Positions 1 through 11,893 are shown, counted from the first letter of the stretch. The stretch: 35,409 nt of DNA from Entrophospora sp. SA101 (GCA_958430865.1 CAUDNR010000083.1:1-35409); one strand, 5' to 3'. Notes: generated from the letters alone by a model not told the origin. Numbers and translations: made by a program.

Positions 1-180
1 AGTATTGATCCAATACTTTCTTCCAGGGATTCATGAATTGAGATTAGTTAGTCTTTGACATTTCAATTGTTATTATCATCAAATCTATTAAATAAACTCA
101 TATTTACAAGTTTTAATAAATTATATTAATCTAATATCAACAATGCTCTCTACCTGTAATTCTTGTATCTGGATTAATTC

Positions 181-677
181 CATCAACTCTAACTAACTCC
201 TTACACCAATATTATTATTGCTCATAAAAAATCGATCATTTTTCACACCATAATAAAGTTTTCCTATAAAATGCTTGGTCATAATTAAAATTTAATATAT
301 TAGTATAAACCATACTTTATTTGTTTAAAATAAATGATAGTATAAAGACATACAAAGTGAGCATGATTCCGTAAATATTTATAACATTTAATTTACCTTT
401 GTACGCACTAACAGATTTCTACATATATGAATATAAAGTCAAAATTTGACTTTAAGGCTGAGATTATTTTCGGTTTTATTAACAACTTGCTTCAAAAAAA
501 TTTTTAAAGCAGATACATATGACAAAGAAGTTATGTATCAAATTTGGTGGCAATTGCTACACGACAAGGGTATCAAACGAGGGTATGAAGACATTCAATT
601 CGAAATTTTATTAATAAAAAATTGTGTAGATCACCGGAAATTTTTCGGAAAATAAACTTGCCCCTTGATTTTTAGGA
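181..677. repeat. Tandem duplication, unit 1 (about 0.5 kb)
   Basis: This is the first of two almost identical adjacent units; corresponding positions lie 493 bp apart over most of the length. Only a 4-bp CTAA indel near the left edge and a one-base A/T change in the homopolymer near 497-503 were seen, so the duplication looks recent. The unit contains a 69-codon open frame (446-655) that begins at TTG, has an in-frame stop just upstream, and has no nearby ATG, so it is more likely a fragment or exon relic than a complete gene. I do not recognise its product, which is rich in aromatic and basic residues around a Trp-Trp pair. Confidence 0.9.
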
Positions 678-1173
678 CATCAACTCTAACTCCTTACACC
701 AATATTATTATTGCTCATAAAAAATCGATCATTTTTCACACCATAATAAAGTTTTCCTATAAAATGCTTGGTCATAATTAAAATTTAATATATTAGTATA
801 AACCATACTTTATTTGTTTAAAATAAATGATAGTATAAAGACATACAAAGTGAGCATGATTCCGTAAATATTTATAACATTTAATTTACCTTTGTACGCA
901 CTAACAGATTTCTACATATATGAATATAAAGTCAAAATTTGACTTTAAGGCTGAGATTATTTTCGGTTTTATTAACAACTTGCTTCAAAAAATTTTTTAA
1001 AGCAGATACATATGACAAAGAAGTTATGTATCAAATTTGGTGGCAATTGCTACACGACAAGGGTATCAAACGAGGGTATGAAGACATTCAATTCGAAATT
1101 TTATTAATAAAAAATTGTGTAGATCACCGGAAATTTTTCGGAAAATAAACTTGCCCCTTGATTTTTAGGACAT
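678..1173. repeat. Tandem duplication, unit 2 (about 0.5 kb)
   Basis: This second copy directly abuts unit 1 and ends in the same GGACAT sequence that starts the junction. It carries the same 69-codon frame at 939-1148, with a single Ile-to-Phe change. It lies immediately upstream of kinase A, so its right end could contribute to that gene's promoter region. Confidence 0.9.
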
Positions 1174-1237
1174 GTCACACGACTATTAATAATAAACCTC
1201 CTATTGCTATTGATCTGCAGGACGTGTCACACGACTA
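1167..1237. repeat. Paired 19-bp direct repeat upstream of kinase A
   Basis: A 19-bp sequence with the core TGTCACACGACTA occurs at 1167-1185 and again at 1219-1237 with one mismatch, 52 bp apart and 110-180 bp before the kinase A start codon. The core TGTCACACGA also occurs at 6551-6560 and, on the opposite strand, at 11511-11520. It could be a protein-binding site or the end of a small repeat; the sequence does not decide. Confidence 0.5.
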
Positions 1238-1346
1238 AATCTCGGAAAAATAGGAAAAATTTTTCAGCTTTTAAATAAATACAACTTTTTTTCGAAAAAT
1301 TTTGTCAAAAAATTTTTTTTGATTATTTATTTATTAAACTTTTAGA

Positions 1347-2845
1347 ATGAAAAATGACAATCAACACGTTACAATAAAAAAAAACCAAGTAGGCGAAAAT
1401 ATCAGCTACAGCAAAGAAATTAAAAATTTAACAAAGCAATGCGGAGATAAAGAATTGGCAAAATTTCTTTATGAATGTAGGAAGGATGGGAGCAAGATTA
1501 AGTGGATTTCATATGATGAATTTTCTAAAGTTAAACTATTAGCTGGAGGGGGATTTGGAATCACATATACTGCCGATTGGTCTAGTAATAAAAAAGTAGT
1601 GCTAAAATGCATTTATACTTCACAAAATGTTATTCCACTAATATTAAAAGAGGTAAATAAGCCCTTGAATTTTAGAATATTTATCTAGTAATTTAATTAA
1701 TTGTTAAATATTAAATTATTGAACTATTAAAATTATTAGCTAGAAGCACATAAAATAATTTATGACCATTTTATTAACGAGTGTTACGGAATTACGAAAA
1801 ATGCAAGAAAAAATTATATGATAGTACTTAAGTATGCACAAGGAGGTGATTTACATAAATATTTGTCAAAAAATTTTAAGAATTTTTATTGGAAAGATAA
1901 ATTAGAATCACTATTGAATATTTCGATTGGGTAATTTTGACCTTTAAATCATTTTTGCAAATTTTTGTAATAAACTAATAAATAATCTTTATTTTCATCA
2001 GGCTAAATAAAATTCATTCTAAAGATTTTGTACATCGTGACTTGCATAGTCGCAATATTTTGATAAATGAGAACAAGGAAAGCATTATAGCAGATTTAGG
2101 ATTATGCGGGCCGGTCAAAGAAAATAATCCAAATAATAATAAAGTTTACGGTGTTATTCCATACTTGGCACCCGAGGTATTATCTGGCAAATCATATACA
2201 AAAGAATCCGATGTATATAGCTTTGGGATGATAATGTGGGTATATACTTCTGGAAAAGAGCCATTTGATGATAGATCACATAATTTTAGTCTTGTGTTGG
2301 AAATTTTGGAAGGAAAAAGGCCAGAGATTACCTATGATACACCAGATTTTTATTCCGAATTGATGAAACAATGCTGGGATCCTGATTCCAAAAAAAGACC
2401 AACTGCAAGTCAAATCGAGAAGCTTTTGCGTAGATATCTTGCAGATACTAAACATAACAAAGAGGCTATCGAAACAGCCGAATCGAAAAGAAAACAAAGG
2501 AGGGCTGGCAGCAATGATGAAAGTGAAAAAAAAATGGATTCATTATCATATAAATATTCATATTTACAGATCAGTTCAGTTCATGATTCAAAAATTTTTG
2601 ATTTATGTGTATCAACAACTTTTGTTGCTGCTGGTTGTGGTAAGAAGATTTACCTAATATTAAACTTTAAGATTAATTTTTAGTTTATTAACTTTTAATT
2701 TATTAATTTTTTAGTTGGACTGGGGTTGGAAGTTGAAAAAGTTTATAACAAAATAAATGTATATTTACAAAAAAATAATAAGTCTTGGTTCATTGAGCAT
2801 TATGTAGATTGTTTATTTATATTATTATTTATTTATTTAATTTAA
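1347..2845 (+). CDS. TKL-like protein kinase A (four exons)
   Basis: Exons are inferred at 1347-1652, 1740-1930, 2002-2639 and 2715-2845, joining in frame to 421 residues. Introns are GT..AG and 71-87 nt. The kinase domain shows a glycine-rich loop (GGGFG, about 67-71), VVLK with Lys87, helix-C Glu near 102-104, an intact HRD motif (177-179) followed by LHSRN, DLG (197-199) in place of DFG, APE (222-224), and the C-lobe CWDP..KRPT signature. All catalytic residues are present, so it should be an active Ser/Thr or dual-specificity kinase. No signal peptide or membrane segment is seen. The tail after about residue 295 is basic and then weakly recalls the start of a WD-type strand; I do not assign a domain. 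The last exon is the least certain, but the same donor and acceptor pair is conserved in kinase C. The substrate is unknown. Confidence 0.88.
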
Positions 2846-3630
2846 TTTGAATTTATTTAATTTGAATTTATTTATTGTATATATAAAATCCAAAATTATT
2901 TATAATAATATCTCAAAATATATTTATATTTAAAATTATTTACAAATTAATCACTACTTTTTTTAAAAGGCCTGTTTTTTCTAGTGATATTGAGAATACT
3001 TGCAAGTTTTTAAAGCATTTACAAAAAAATATATTGCTTTTTATTAATGAATGAAAAGGAAGATAATGATGATGACATTTTACATTTTTTTTATAAAGCA
3101 GTTATTGCAAAATGTACGAAAGAAGAAAATAATATTTTGTCCTTCCATGGTCCGTCCAAAGTCGAGAATTGAAAAATTTTCCAAGATTAAAAAGGAAGAC
3201 TACAAAATTTAAAAGCAAGCAATAAAACCGAATTCCATAATTTATTAAATCTAGAAAGAATTAATAAATCAACAGACGAGAAGTTGGGTTGTTTTAAAAA
3301 GTAAGGAAACCCGACAATATATTGAATTTTTAAATATATAATATGAATAATTTTGTTGAGAAAATTGCGTTTGAATATCTTAAAATTTGTGTTTACGTTT
3401 TATGTAATGTTTCATGAAATTAATTTACCGCTGCATATTTTGTGAAAATTTGAACTAGTTTCAAGCTTGACAAAAAAATTTTCCTATCACTAAAAAATTA
3501 AATATTTTTTAAAAACTTGAATGGGATTTTATAAATTTGTTAATGTGTTAGTTATTAACACAAGATAATTTTTAATTATGGTTTCGAATTTTATGTGTCA
3601 TTGTGGCGCGGAATTTACTTTAGACTTTTT
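2790..3630. other. Segment absent from the kinase C 3' flank, with a coding relic
   Basis: The 3' flank of kinase C (17525-17640) resumes similarity to the kinase A locus only at about 3620-3790 (shared CATCTCTTTTCAT and AATAATAAATCCTTTT). About 0.8 kb is therefore inserted at A or lost at C. Inside is a decayed plus-strand coding relic: a 41-codon frame at 3047-3172 (acidic, starting MNEKEDNDDD), with protein-like sequence continuing in other frames on both sides (about 2980-3300). I do not recognise the source protein. The AAGTCTT / AGACTTTT similarity near the two edges is suggestive only. Confidence 0.4.
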
Positions 3631-3639
3631 TGGACCTCA

Positions 3640-4599
3640 TCTCTTTTCATACTAATATAATAATAAATCCTTTTTGAGGATGCGCATTTATGGAGGAATC
3701 ACTTAAAGATGTTATATATAGTATTGTTTCATCAAATCAGTGTCTTTGGTTTTTTAAAAATTGGAATATAATTTTCGTCAAGGACTTCAGTGTTATGGTT
3801 CGTCATGTATAAAATCCGAAATTTAAAATTTTTTAGAAAATCTCTCTAAATAAGTAATCATATTTCTTTTAATGGAAATATTTTCTGTATCACGGAGAAT
3901 TTTTAAGCTGGGTCATCGGCCTTTTAGGAAATCACAAGGGAAGAAGATCATTCCAAAATTTTACAATTTACATATTGACAGACATATATAACTTTGAAGC
4001 CTTATAACTCAACTTTTCAAATAAAATGAAAAAAGTAAGCCGATGGAAATGAGGCCTAGGCCTTTAGTTTTAATTCTATCGGTTTTTTCTTTTTTAATAA
4101 GGAGTTATAAGCTTTTAAAGCCATGCGATAATCATTGACCGTTATAGATGTCCTGCAGTTTAGAACCACACAAAAAAAAAAATCTTATGAATATTGTCAC
4201 CGATTAATTTTTGGGAGGGCGAATTTAATCGATGGCAAGAAAAATAATAGGTTTTGAGGATAAAAATGAGTGGGATGTTTACTAGCGAATGATTTGATCA
4301 CTTATAAAGTTATTTCAAAAAAATTGAATTCGCGTTGTTTATATATTAAAATTTTTCTAATTAGAGGACTGTTTATCGATGTTGTCTACCCTAGTAGTAC
4401 GACTACGTAACCATTACGCATTACCCAGTAAAGTAACCTTACAAATTCCATGATGCGCTGCCAGTTAATAAAATAATAAATATAATTTTAATTTATAATA
4501 ATTAACATTTCCCAAGTAACTAACCATCTGTGCCTTTTTTTCACGGAAAACCCGGCTTTTTATCACTCTCTATAACAGATTAAATACAACACAGTTAGT

Positions 4600-4633
<34 letters not shown>

Positions 4634-5990
4634 ATGTGTGTGGATTAGAATTCCATCTCAAGAATCGCATAATCAGCTTAAAAGTCTCAGAAAGAATCAA
4701 CTCAAAAGTTTAAATTTATGAAATTACTTAATACATCCCTATAAAAAAATAACATATGGGAGAACCGCATTGTTTTCGTACCTATTCCGTAAAAACAATA
4801 CGGTTCACCCGTACATTTTCTTTCAATGATTTTTTATAGTAATAGGAAATATTTTAAGGAGAAAGATCTCTTTTCTAAAGAACGTTTCAATAACTATAAT
4901 AATTTCTAATTAAAGACATATTTATTAATTTCCTTTTGTTATTTATATTTTTCTAGTTTATCTTACAAATAATTTCCTCATAAAGCTATCAAGTATACTT
5001 TGACATTTTTGTATACTTGTTATTTTAAACTTTTCCGATTTAATCCATTCATAATAATAATAAAAAATCCGTTACATTTCACCATCTTCACAACGGTCCA
5101 AACGGTTTTTGATACCTAAGATCGGACCATTAACATCCCTATATCTATTAACCTTATATAAAATATTATATCTATATCAATTATCGATAATTAATCTATA
5201 AATAAATGGACTTGCTTATGTTTGGATTCTCCTGCCCTAGACAAAATATTAAAGAATGGCGTTTCAATTGTTCTGGCAATTCCATGCAAGAAATCACAAT
5301 ATTCGGAGGAAAATAGAAAGTTGGGCCAAATATGGAACCCTTAATAACATGAATGTGGATCTTTCACGCTCTTTTATCTTCATTTCTACAACAATGATTT
5401 TTTTTTTAAAAAAAATACTTTTGTCTTAAATGTTCAATAATTTCTTCTTAGATATAATATTCAATCTGCATTAAAGCCATCAAAAAACATTTGCTTTTTG
5501 ATGTCATTATTTTTAGATTATTTTCAACCTTGTTAATTGACTTGATATCCTTAAACACAATATCGGCAAAGCTTCTATATTTCATGGTTTTTATTTTATC
5601 ATTTTCATTATCGTCATTATTACTATTGTCCTTGTCTAAAATGTGACCTAATAAAGGTCATAAATGCTTTGGGAAATGATGAATTATAAGATAATGAATT
5701 TATATAATCTTTTTAAATTATATAGTGCTCAGTTTTTTACCCACTTTTATTTCATAAAAAAGTCAATTGATCCGTTTGTTGGAATTTCAATCCATTTATT
5801 GTAAAAATACGAAAGAAGTTTAGTATCGGACAAATCAAAAATCTTATAGTTATATTAGCCTGTAGAAAAACCTTAGCCGGCTAAGAACTTAATAAATCCC
5901 GGTTGATGAAAACAGGTGGTATTAAGCTTGCCAGTATTATTATTACTATAATTATTATTGCTATTGTTATTAGAATATCTCGCCTTTAAT
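3640..5990. other. Gene-poor AT-rich stretch
   Basis: No reading frame of convincing coding character was found. The stretch holds the retained 3' homology to the kinase C flank (to about 3790), a short GAT/AAT microsatellite near 4603-4632, and the hairpin listed separately at 4758-4810. The rest is unremarkable AT-rich sequence. Confidence 0.6.
4758..4810. repeat. Short inverted repeat (hairpin)
   Basis: Arms of about 22 bp (GGGAGAACCGCATTG... and ...CAATACGGTTCACCC) are complementary with few mismatches around a loop of about 7-8 nt. It stands alone in AT-rich DNA and could be a solo foldback remnant of a small transposon. Confidence 0.6.
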
Positions 5991-6054
5991 GGTCTGATTA
6001 AGGCTTATTCGAATTATTTGTTTTATTCGTCATGAATTTGAGCATTTGATTACA

Positions 6055-6255
6055 TTGAGGTTTATTCGAATAAAATGAATAATAAGAATGGAACGAATAA
6101 TTCGAATAGAACAAGTAATTCGAATGAAATGAATAATAATAATAATAATAGAACAAATAATTCGAATAGAACAAATAATTCGAAAGGAACGAATAATTTG
6201 GAACAAATAATAAGAATAGAATGAATAATTCGAATAGAACGAATAATAAGTATTC
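6055..6255. repeat. Degenerate minisatellite based on GAATAATTCGAATAGAAC
   Basis: A unit of about 18 bp, with variants carrying AATAAT expansions, recurs roughly ten times. The two long minus-strand open frames across it have Phe/Tyr/Ser-repeat translations that merely reflect the repeat, so they are not called as genes. Confidence 0.8.
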
Positions 6256-6550
6256 CAATTAAAACAAGGATTCGTATTACAAATAGAAACTCTGAATACG
6301 ACTTTTATCTTGCCATGATGTATTATATTTTGTTTTTGAGCAAATGTATGTTTTTTTGTCATTCTAAGTACTGCAGATGGATCCATCTCAACTAAATGTC
6401 TATTCCACTGAATTTTGCACTAAAATTCCGGAAGTAAAAATGAATGTTAAAAGGAGTTTTTTTTAGCCGACTAAGCCGTTCAAAAATTCTTTGGCGGCTA
6501 AACCGATAAATTACTTAGCAAACTAACATCACTCACTACTTACAAATTCC

Positions 6551-8035
6551 TGTCACACGATAATAAATAATCAATATACATTATTACATATTAATTGCTA
6601 TTATTAATCATTTGTCAATTATTATTTTATTGTCGTTGTTGTTGTTGTTTTATTGTATAACTTGCTGAATTATTGGCGTTCGCCATTATGTATCACATAT
6701 CACATGTATACTCTGATGAATAATAGATTAATAAACAATTAATACTTTAGTATGAAAAAATAGCATCCTTAATCATGTGTAGACTTGTAGATAATTTAAA
6801 AATACATTTACGTTTATGGTCAGTATTAACAACACCTGTAGTAAGATCCCAACTAAAAGAATTTTTTGAACCAATAAATATTACATTATTATTAGATGAG
6901 ATGATAATGACTTGAAAAGATTATTATATGAAAGCTTGAAACCACGAGGATTTGGAGTCTATACAGGTTCCGTATTCCGTACATCTGCGCCTCTGTAGTA
7001 AATCATGTTCCGTATGGAACAGAATATGGAATCGATGATCTTACAGACTGACCCCCGCCAATCAACTTTTCAGAATTCACAAATTTCGTACAAAAATTAA
7101 AAATAAAAAGTGCACAGAACAAAAAAAAAATAGTTTCCGGAATTGAAAATTGTACGAAAACTCTACTGACTGGAAGATTTGCTTTACAATGTTTGGGAAA
7201 AAAGGTGGAGACAAAAGGCTTGATTTAAACGTAGTTGAAAAATTGAAGGAAATGTTCTTGGCTGGTAATATAGAAAAATGTAATAAATTATAAAAATGCG
7301 CTGAAAATAATGATACTCCTTTTCTCCAACAAATTGTGGATATTTGGATTTAATCAGCAGCATCACAAAAAACAAGATGTATATTAATTTCACACGAATA
7401 ACATTTTTAATAATAAATTTAATTGGATAATCCATAATTTTTATAATAGAGAAACTCATTGAACCCTTTATCTCTAAGAATATTTATTATATATAGAAAA
7501 AAAGAATTCTTGTTATTGTAAGTTAATATTGGTTTCCAAAACTAGAAAGTTTCGCAACTGTACGAATGTCAAAAGGTTTCGCCGTAAGTCAAAACTAGTT
7601 TTGACTATTGACTTTTGACTTTTGATTTAGTTTTGACATATATATAACTTTTAATTTTAGTCTTGACTTTCTCCTTTTCAAAATAGTTTTGGCGACAAAA
7701 CATTATTGTACTTGAGTAAATGCAAAACGAAAAATTATATCTGCACGCTAAAAAAATTTATGTGGTGGAACAAAAGCATAGCGCAACTTTTTGTCATGCG
7801 TCGCTGATCACCAATTTAAGAATGTAAAGGTAGAATCAACATACAGGCAGAACAACAATAACAATAACACATCCCTCCTGTCAATACCACTAATCATGCA
7901 TACAAAAAATTGTTTTTTAACTTGCGAAATCGTATGGTTCTATTATTAGTACTGAATTGATAAGTTATTGAAATTTCTTTAAAGAAAAAAATGATTTAAT
8001 AACATATTGTTTATGTCACAAAAAAAAAATGGCGC
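6551..8035. other. Intergenic region upstream of kinase B with small coding relics
   Basis: No intact gene is seen. A 46-codon plus-strand frame (6775-6915, starting MCRLVDNLKIH) and a fragment at about 7172-7374 (containing LDLNVVEKLKEMFLAGN, then stops) read like pieces of former proteins. I cannot identify either. The region also has a near-palindrome around 7006-7019 and a perfect 20-bp palindrome at 7587-7606 followed by TTTTGACT repeats. Confidence 0.4.
7587..7606. repeat. Perfect 20-bp palindrome
   Basis: AGTCAAAACTAGTTTTGACT is its own reverse complement. It is followed by several copies of TTTTGACT/TTTTGACA up to 7660. The surrounding TTTCGCCG (7577 on) and TTTTGGCGAC (about 7686) are roughly inverted, so this may be the core of a short foldback element about 0.5 kb upstream of kinase B. 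Confidence 0.7.
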
Positions 8036-8036
8036 G

Positions 8037-8050
8037 AATATATAAAAAAA
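8037..8050 (+). promoter_or_regulatory. TATA-like element of kinase B
   Basis: AATATATAAAAAAA lies about 60 bp before the kinase B start codon, after a local GC-richer GGCGCG. Position and sequence fit a TATA box; there is no experimental support here. Confidence 0.4.
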
Positions 8051-8107
8051 CATCCATTGATGTATTTTTTTAATTTTTTTTTATTTTTTTTGAAATAACG
8101 TAAAAAA

Positions 8108-9653
8108 ATGGCAGACTCATACGAAAGAAAGAAATTCGTAATCGCTCAATATAATCTATTAAATGACTATGCATTTGCAGTAGCATTAAACAGAGAAGTG
8201 AGAAAGGGCGAGTTCATAACTTTAATATCAAAACATCAAGAACTTACCGAAGAAGAAAAAGAGTATTGCAAAGAAAAATTTTTATACAACTATGAACTGA
8301 ATAATGCCCTTTATAAATGCGGTAAGCCGTTTGAGTGCAAGGATTGCGGAAAGACACGATACTCTGACAGATATTGCGAAATGTGCATCAGAAATTATTT
8401 ACAGAATTCGTTTGGTAGTTGGACCTCTGGGAGTAGAATAATTAATGATTTTGTGCAACGATGTCAATTAATGTCTTCACTACCTAGGAACATTCTGGAA
8501 TGGATCCCATATAATGCCTTTGAAGATGTTGAATATTTAACAAGAGGTGGCTTCAGCTCAATTTATACTGCCACATGGAATCGTGGATGTATCAGTGATT
8601 GGGATAATAAAAACGGCGAGGTTGTTTACTTTGGACCACAGAAGGTAGTCATAAAATGTTTAGATGGTTCCAATAAATTCGGAGAAAAATTTTTTGAAGA
8701 GGTTAGTAAATATTGTATAATTTATATTATATTCATTATACATGTATATGTATTAACATATACACAAATCACACATTTTTTAGGTATTGAGTTACAGTAA
8801 AATACAATCCGAGATGATGGCTGAATGCTACGGCATAACCAAAAATCCGAGAACAGGTAACTACGCCATGGTGATAAATTATTTGCATTCAGGAAATTTA
8901 AGATCGTACTTGAAGAACAACAAGCACAAATTAAATCTAAGAGATAAAATAAGAATTTTTTATAACATCCTTGATTCTCTTGATGATGTTCATGATAAAG
9001 ATTTCATCCATTGTGATTTGCATAGCGGCAATATATTTATGGAACAATCAGGAGCTTGTTATATAACAGACCTTGGACTGTGTGGACATATTAGCGGTAA
9101 GTCATCAGATGAGATATATGGCGTAGTACCATATATTGCACCCGAATTATTTAAAAGACAAAAGAACACAAAGGCTTCGGATATTTACAGTGTTGGAATG
9201 TTGATGTGGGAAATATTTTCTGGGTATCCACCATTTGATAACAGGGCACATGACATGGATTTGATTCAGGACATATGTGACGGTGTTAGGCCACCAATTC
9301 TACCAAATATGCCAGTTGAATATGGAAAAATGATGCAAAAATGTTGGGATGAAGACCCATCTAAGCGTCCCACCATAGCTGATCTGATTAAGTATGGCAA
9401 ACAGGAAATGAAAAGAGTTTATGATGACCCAGCTGCTAATGTTACGTATGAAGATCAAAGTTCATCGTCAACACATTGGATGCATCCAGAAGCATTTCAT
9501 ACTAGTAGAGCATTAAATAGTATTATCCCAAGCTCTCTTAATAAAACATATATACTCTGGCAATACGATTTAGAAATTACAGAAATGTTTGAAGAACTTG
9601 TTAAAATGTTTAGCTATGATGAAAAAGATAACAATATTATACTTAACCAATAA
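8108..9653 (+). CDS. Zinc-ribbon TKL-like protein kinase B (two exons)
   Basis: Exons 8108-8701 and 8784-9653 join in phase 0 across an 82-nt GT..AG intron to give 487 residues. A CxxC-x9-CxxC ribbon (Cys77, 80, 90, 93) precedes a WTSG motif and the EWIPY junction that leads into the kinase domain, an arrangement I recognise from the expanded Rhizophagus kinase family. Kinase motifs are a reduced glycine loop (RGGFSS), VVIK with Lys183, helix-C FFEE, HCDLHSGN (274-281; Asp276 catalytic, Cys replacing Arg of HRD), DLG (294-296), APE (317-319) and the CWDEDPSKRPT signature. The tail contains HTSRALN, also typical of the family as I recall it. The single intron sits at the same place as intron 1 of kinases A and C. 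It is probably an active cytosolic kinase of non-RD type; the substrate is unknown. Confidence 0.92.
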
Positions 9654-9659
9654 ACATAT

Positions 9660-10560
9660 TATTTAGATAGTACAAATCACTAGTATGGTGATTAGTACGA
9701 TATTATTTTGATTCTCTGAAGGACAATAATTTTATTATACACATAGACACTATAAATATAAATATTGACTAATTAAAATACATTTCATTTTAGGTAATAC
9801 AAATGTGTTTGTGAATTAAAGTTGATTTATTGTACATTGTTTTCGGAGAATTGTTTATTTATTTTTATTTATATTAATAATTAACATTACATTACATATA
9901 TGTATCATTACATTATTTATTTACATTATTTTTCTTATCAGCGCGTGAAAAATTTTAAAATTTGAAATTCAATAAAAATTTACCCTTTTTGAAATAAATG
10001 ATAATATGATAATGATTAACCTTTTTCAACATGTAAATAAATTTATTAATAAAACATAAACATACCCATTGGTTCCAAAAATTTTGTTCGCTACAACAAG
10101 AGTTTTTTAATAATAAACAAGTAAATAAACTTTCAAGGACCATTAACATAGTTTCAGGTGGGTGAACTATTCTCTCCAGAAGATAAATTTTCTCTTTTAT
10201 TTATCCATGCTCAAGTTTTATAAAAGTAGGTGTGATTTAAATGGCTTGAGCGCAAATTCATTCATTCATTACACATGTAAACTCGATAAGTCGGACGCAG
10301 CAATCAATTGTTTAAAGTACTTTGATAATACAAAATAAATGACCGTTTACAGGTGTATACCAATATTAATATATAAAATGGGTTACTGTCGCTTCTTTTA
10401 GTAAAAAGGCTTAAAAAACCGGTTTGAAATTTTGAAACTTTTCGGAAAATTTTCTTAATATTAATATTAATAATATTAAATACATGTGTAAACTCAATAA
10501 GTCTGCCGCAAGAATCAATTACCCAAAAAGTACACGGTAATATAAATAAATGACTGAACT
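9660..10560. other. Kinase B downstream region with a degenerate direct repeat
   Basis: No gene is seen. A repeat of about 75 bp beginning ACATG..TAAACTC and containing AATCAATT occurs at about 10273-10345 and, diverged, at about 10482-10555. The remainder is AT-rich sequence. Confidence 0.55.
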
Positions 10561-10563
10561 ATA

Positions 10564-10582
10564 TTTATTTATTTATTTATAT

Positions 10583-10645
<63 letters not shown>

Positions 10646-10646
10646 T
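10564..10646. repeat. (TTTA)n microsatellite
   Basis: An almost pure TTTA array of about 20 units with one early interruption. Its length suggests it is polymorphic. Confidence 0.97.
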
Positions 10647-10904
10647 CATTTTTATTTTGTTAATATTCTGAAACTCTAGCACGCCACTAATCAATCCAAT
10701 CATCATAAACATATTTAATGTCTCATTAAATAATGTGTTTCAATTACTTAAAAAAGGAATTGAATGAAAAATAGCCAAAAGTTTTATGATATTGTGATAA
10801 AATTCAGAATAATTAGATAAATTAATGCAGTTTGCTAAAAATCATTATTTTAATTCGTGATCCTTTTAAGAAGGAAAAGGTGCATGCCTCTAGTTTAATG
10901 ATAC

Positions 10905-11725
10905 CTGACGAAATGATCGACATTTAGTCAACTGAAATGTTACATGTAATTTACCGCAAAGAGCATATTGACGAAAGGGAAAAAGAGAGTAAAGTTGACG
11001 AAAAGAAAAATTTGACGAAAAAAAAAAAAATAGAGAGAGAGAAATATATAACCATTTTCACAAAGTAAATTTTTGTAATAATCTGCAATAATAATTTTTA
11101 TTTAAATTTGTTTACATTTTACATTTAAAATATTATTTTAAGAGAAATTTTAATTTTTTAATCTTTTGTCTAAGTCAAATTTGGATAAGCCACGTAAATT
11201 ATGTTTCTTCTTTCTGGTTTGTATTTTTTTCTAATTAATTTTTGAGAATTATTATCATCATCTTCATTGTATTATTTTCAGAATTGTCATCAATTTCATT
11301 ACTATTATTAATGTCAATATCATAACATTCTTGTCCTTAATAATATTTTTATCAGTTTCATTAACTTCACAATAATCATGAAAATAACTATTTTTTGAAT
11401 TATATTCACTTTCAAATTCATCTTCAACAAAGATGTCTTTTACTAAATCTCTGTATCATAGTTACTATCAAAAAATTCGTAAATTGATTCATCTTGATTA
11501 GCTTTGACGATCGTGTGACATTTTAATGAAGAATATTAAATTTAAAAGAAAAAATTTGTTAAAAAATTTTTTTTAGAATTGTTTATAATATCTCCTTTTT
11601 GTCGCATTTTCTTCTTTTCGTCACATTTCGTCAATTTACTACCACATTTTACCATTTCGCCAAATGTGACAAAATTAACAATGATTTGAAAATAATTTCC
11701 CGCCTACAAAAACATTTCGTTACTC
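10905..11725. mobile_element. Decayed TIR-like element with TGACGAAA subterminal repeats
   Basis: Multiple TGACGAAA motifs at the left (10907-11018) are matched by inverted TTCGTCA/TTCGTCAC motifs at the right (about 11635-11720), giving ragged inverted termini about 0.8 kb apart. No target-site duplication was identified. The interior (11160-11515) is a minus-strand coding relic, listed separately. This looks like a degraded DNA transposon or derivative; the superfamily is not assignable. Confidence 0.35.
11160..11515 (-). pseudogene. Acidic/Asn-rich coding relic inside the decayed element
   Basis: Minus-strand translation gives protein-like segments in successive different frames: one with DESIYEFFDSNYDTE, then one rich in Asp, Glu and Asn, then a basic end containing YKPERRNIIYVAYPNLT. 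At least three frame changes separate them, so the sequence is not translatable as one protein. I do not recognise the family. Its position between inverted TGACGAAA repeats suggests the former coding sequence of the element. Confidence 0.4.
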
Positions 11726-11846
11726 TAGTTTCATAATAAAACTCAAAGAATTCGCTTCATTTTTGCTATTATAAAATTATATTGGGCTTGTACTTAGAAA
11801 TGTGTTGGATATTATCATTAAAAATTGTTGTGCTATATACCTTCCT

Positions 11847-11893
11847 GACAAAGTGAACATTTGTATTACCAGAATTTCAGTATCAAAATTTAG
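11847..11893. repeat. Dispersed repeat fragment (copy 1)
   Basis: GACAAAGTGAACATT and the following sequence match 30607-30655 with few differences. The two copies lie about 19 kb apart in this window, so this is a dispersed repeat terminus or fragment. Confidence 0.65.

Noticed and set aside
5998..6386. Two overlapping minus-strand open frames of 86 and 118 codons
   Set aside because: Both translate the GAATAATTCGAATAGAAC minisatellite, giving Phe/Tyr/Ser/Ile repeats without domain character.
6551..11520. A 5-kb transposon bounded by inverted TGTCACACGAT and carrying kinase B
   Set aside because: Eleven base pairs of inverted match at the edges, with no target-site duplication and no transposase, is too little. 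The motif is reported only as a recurring sequence.
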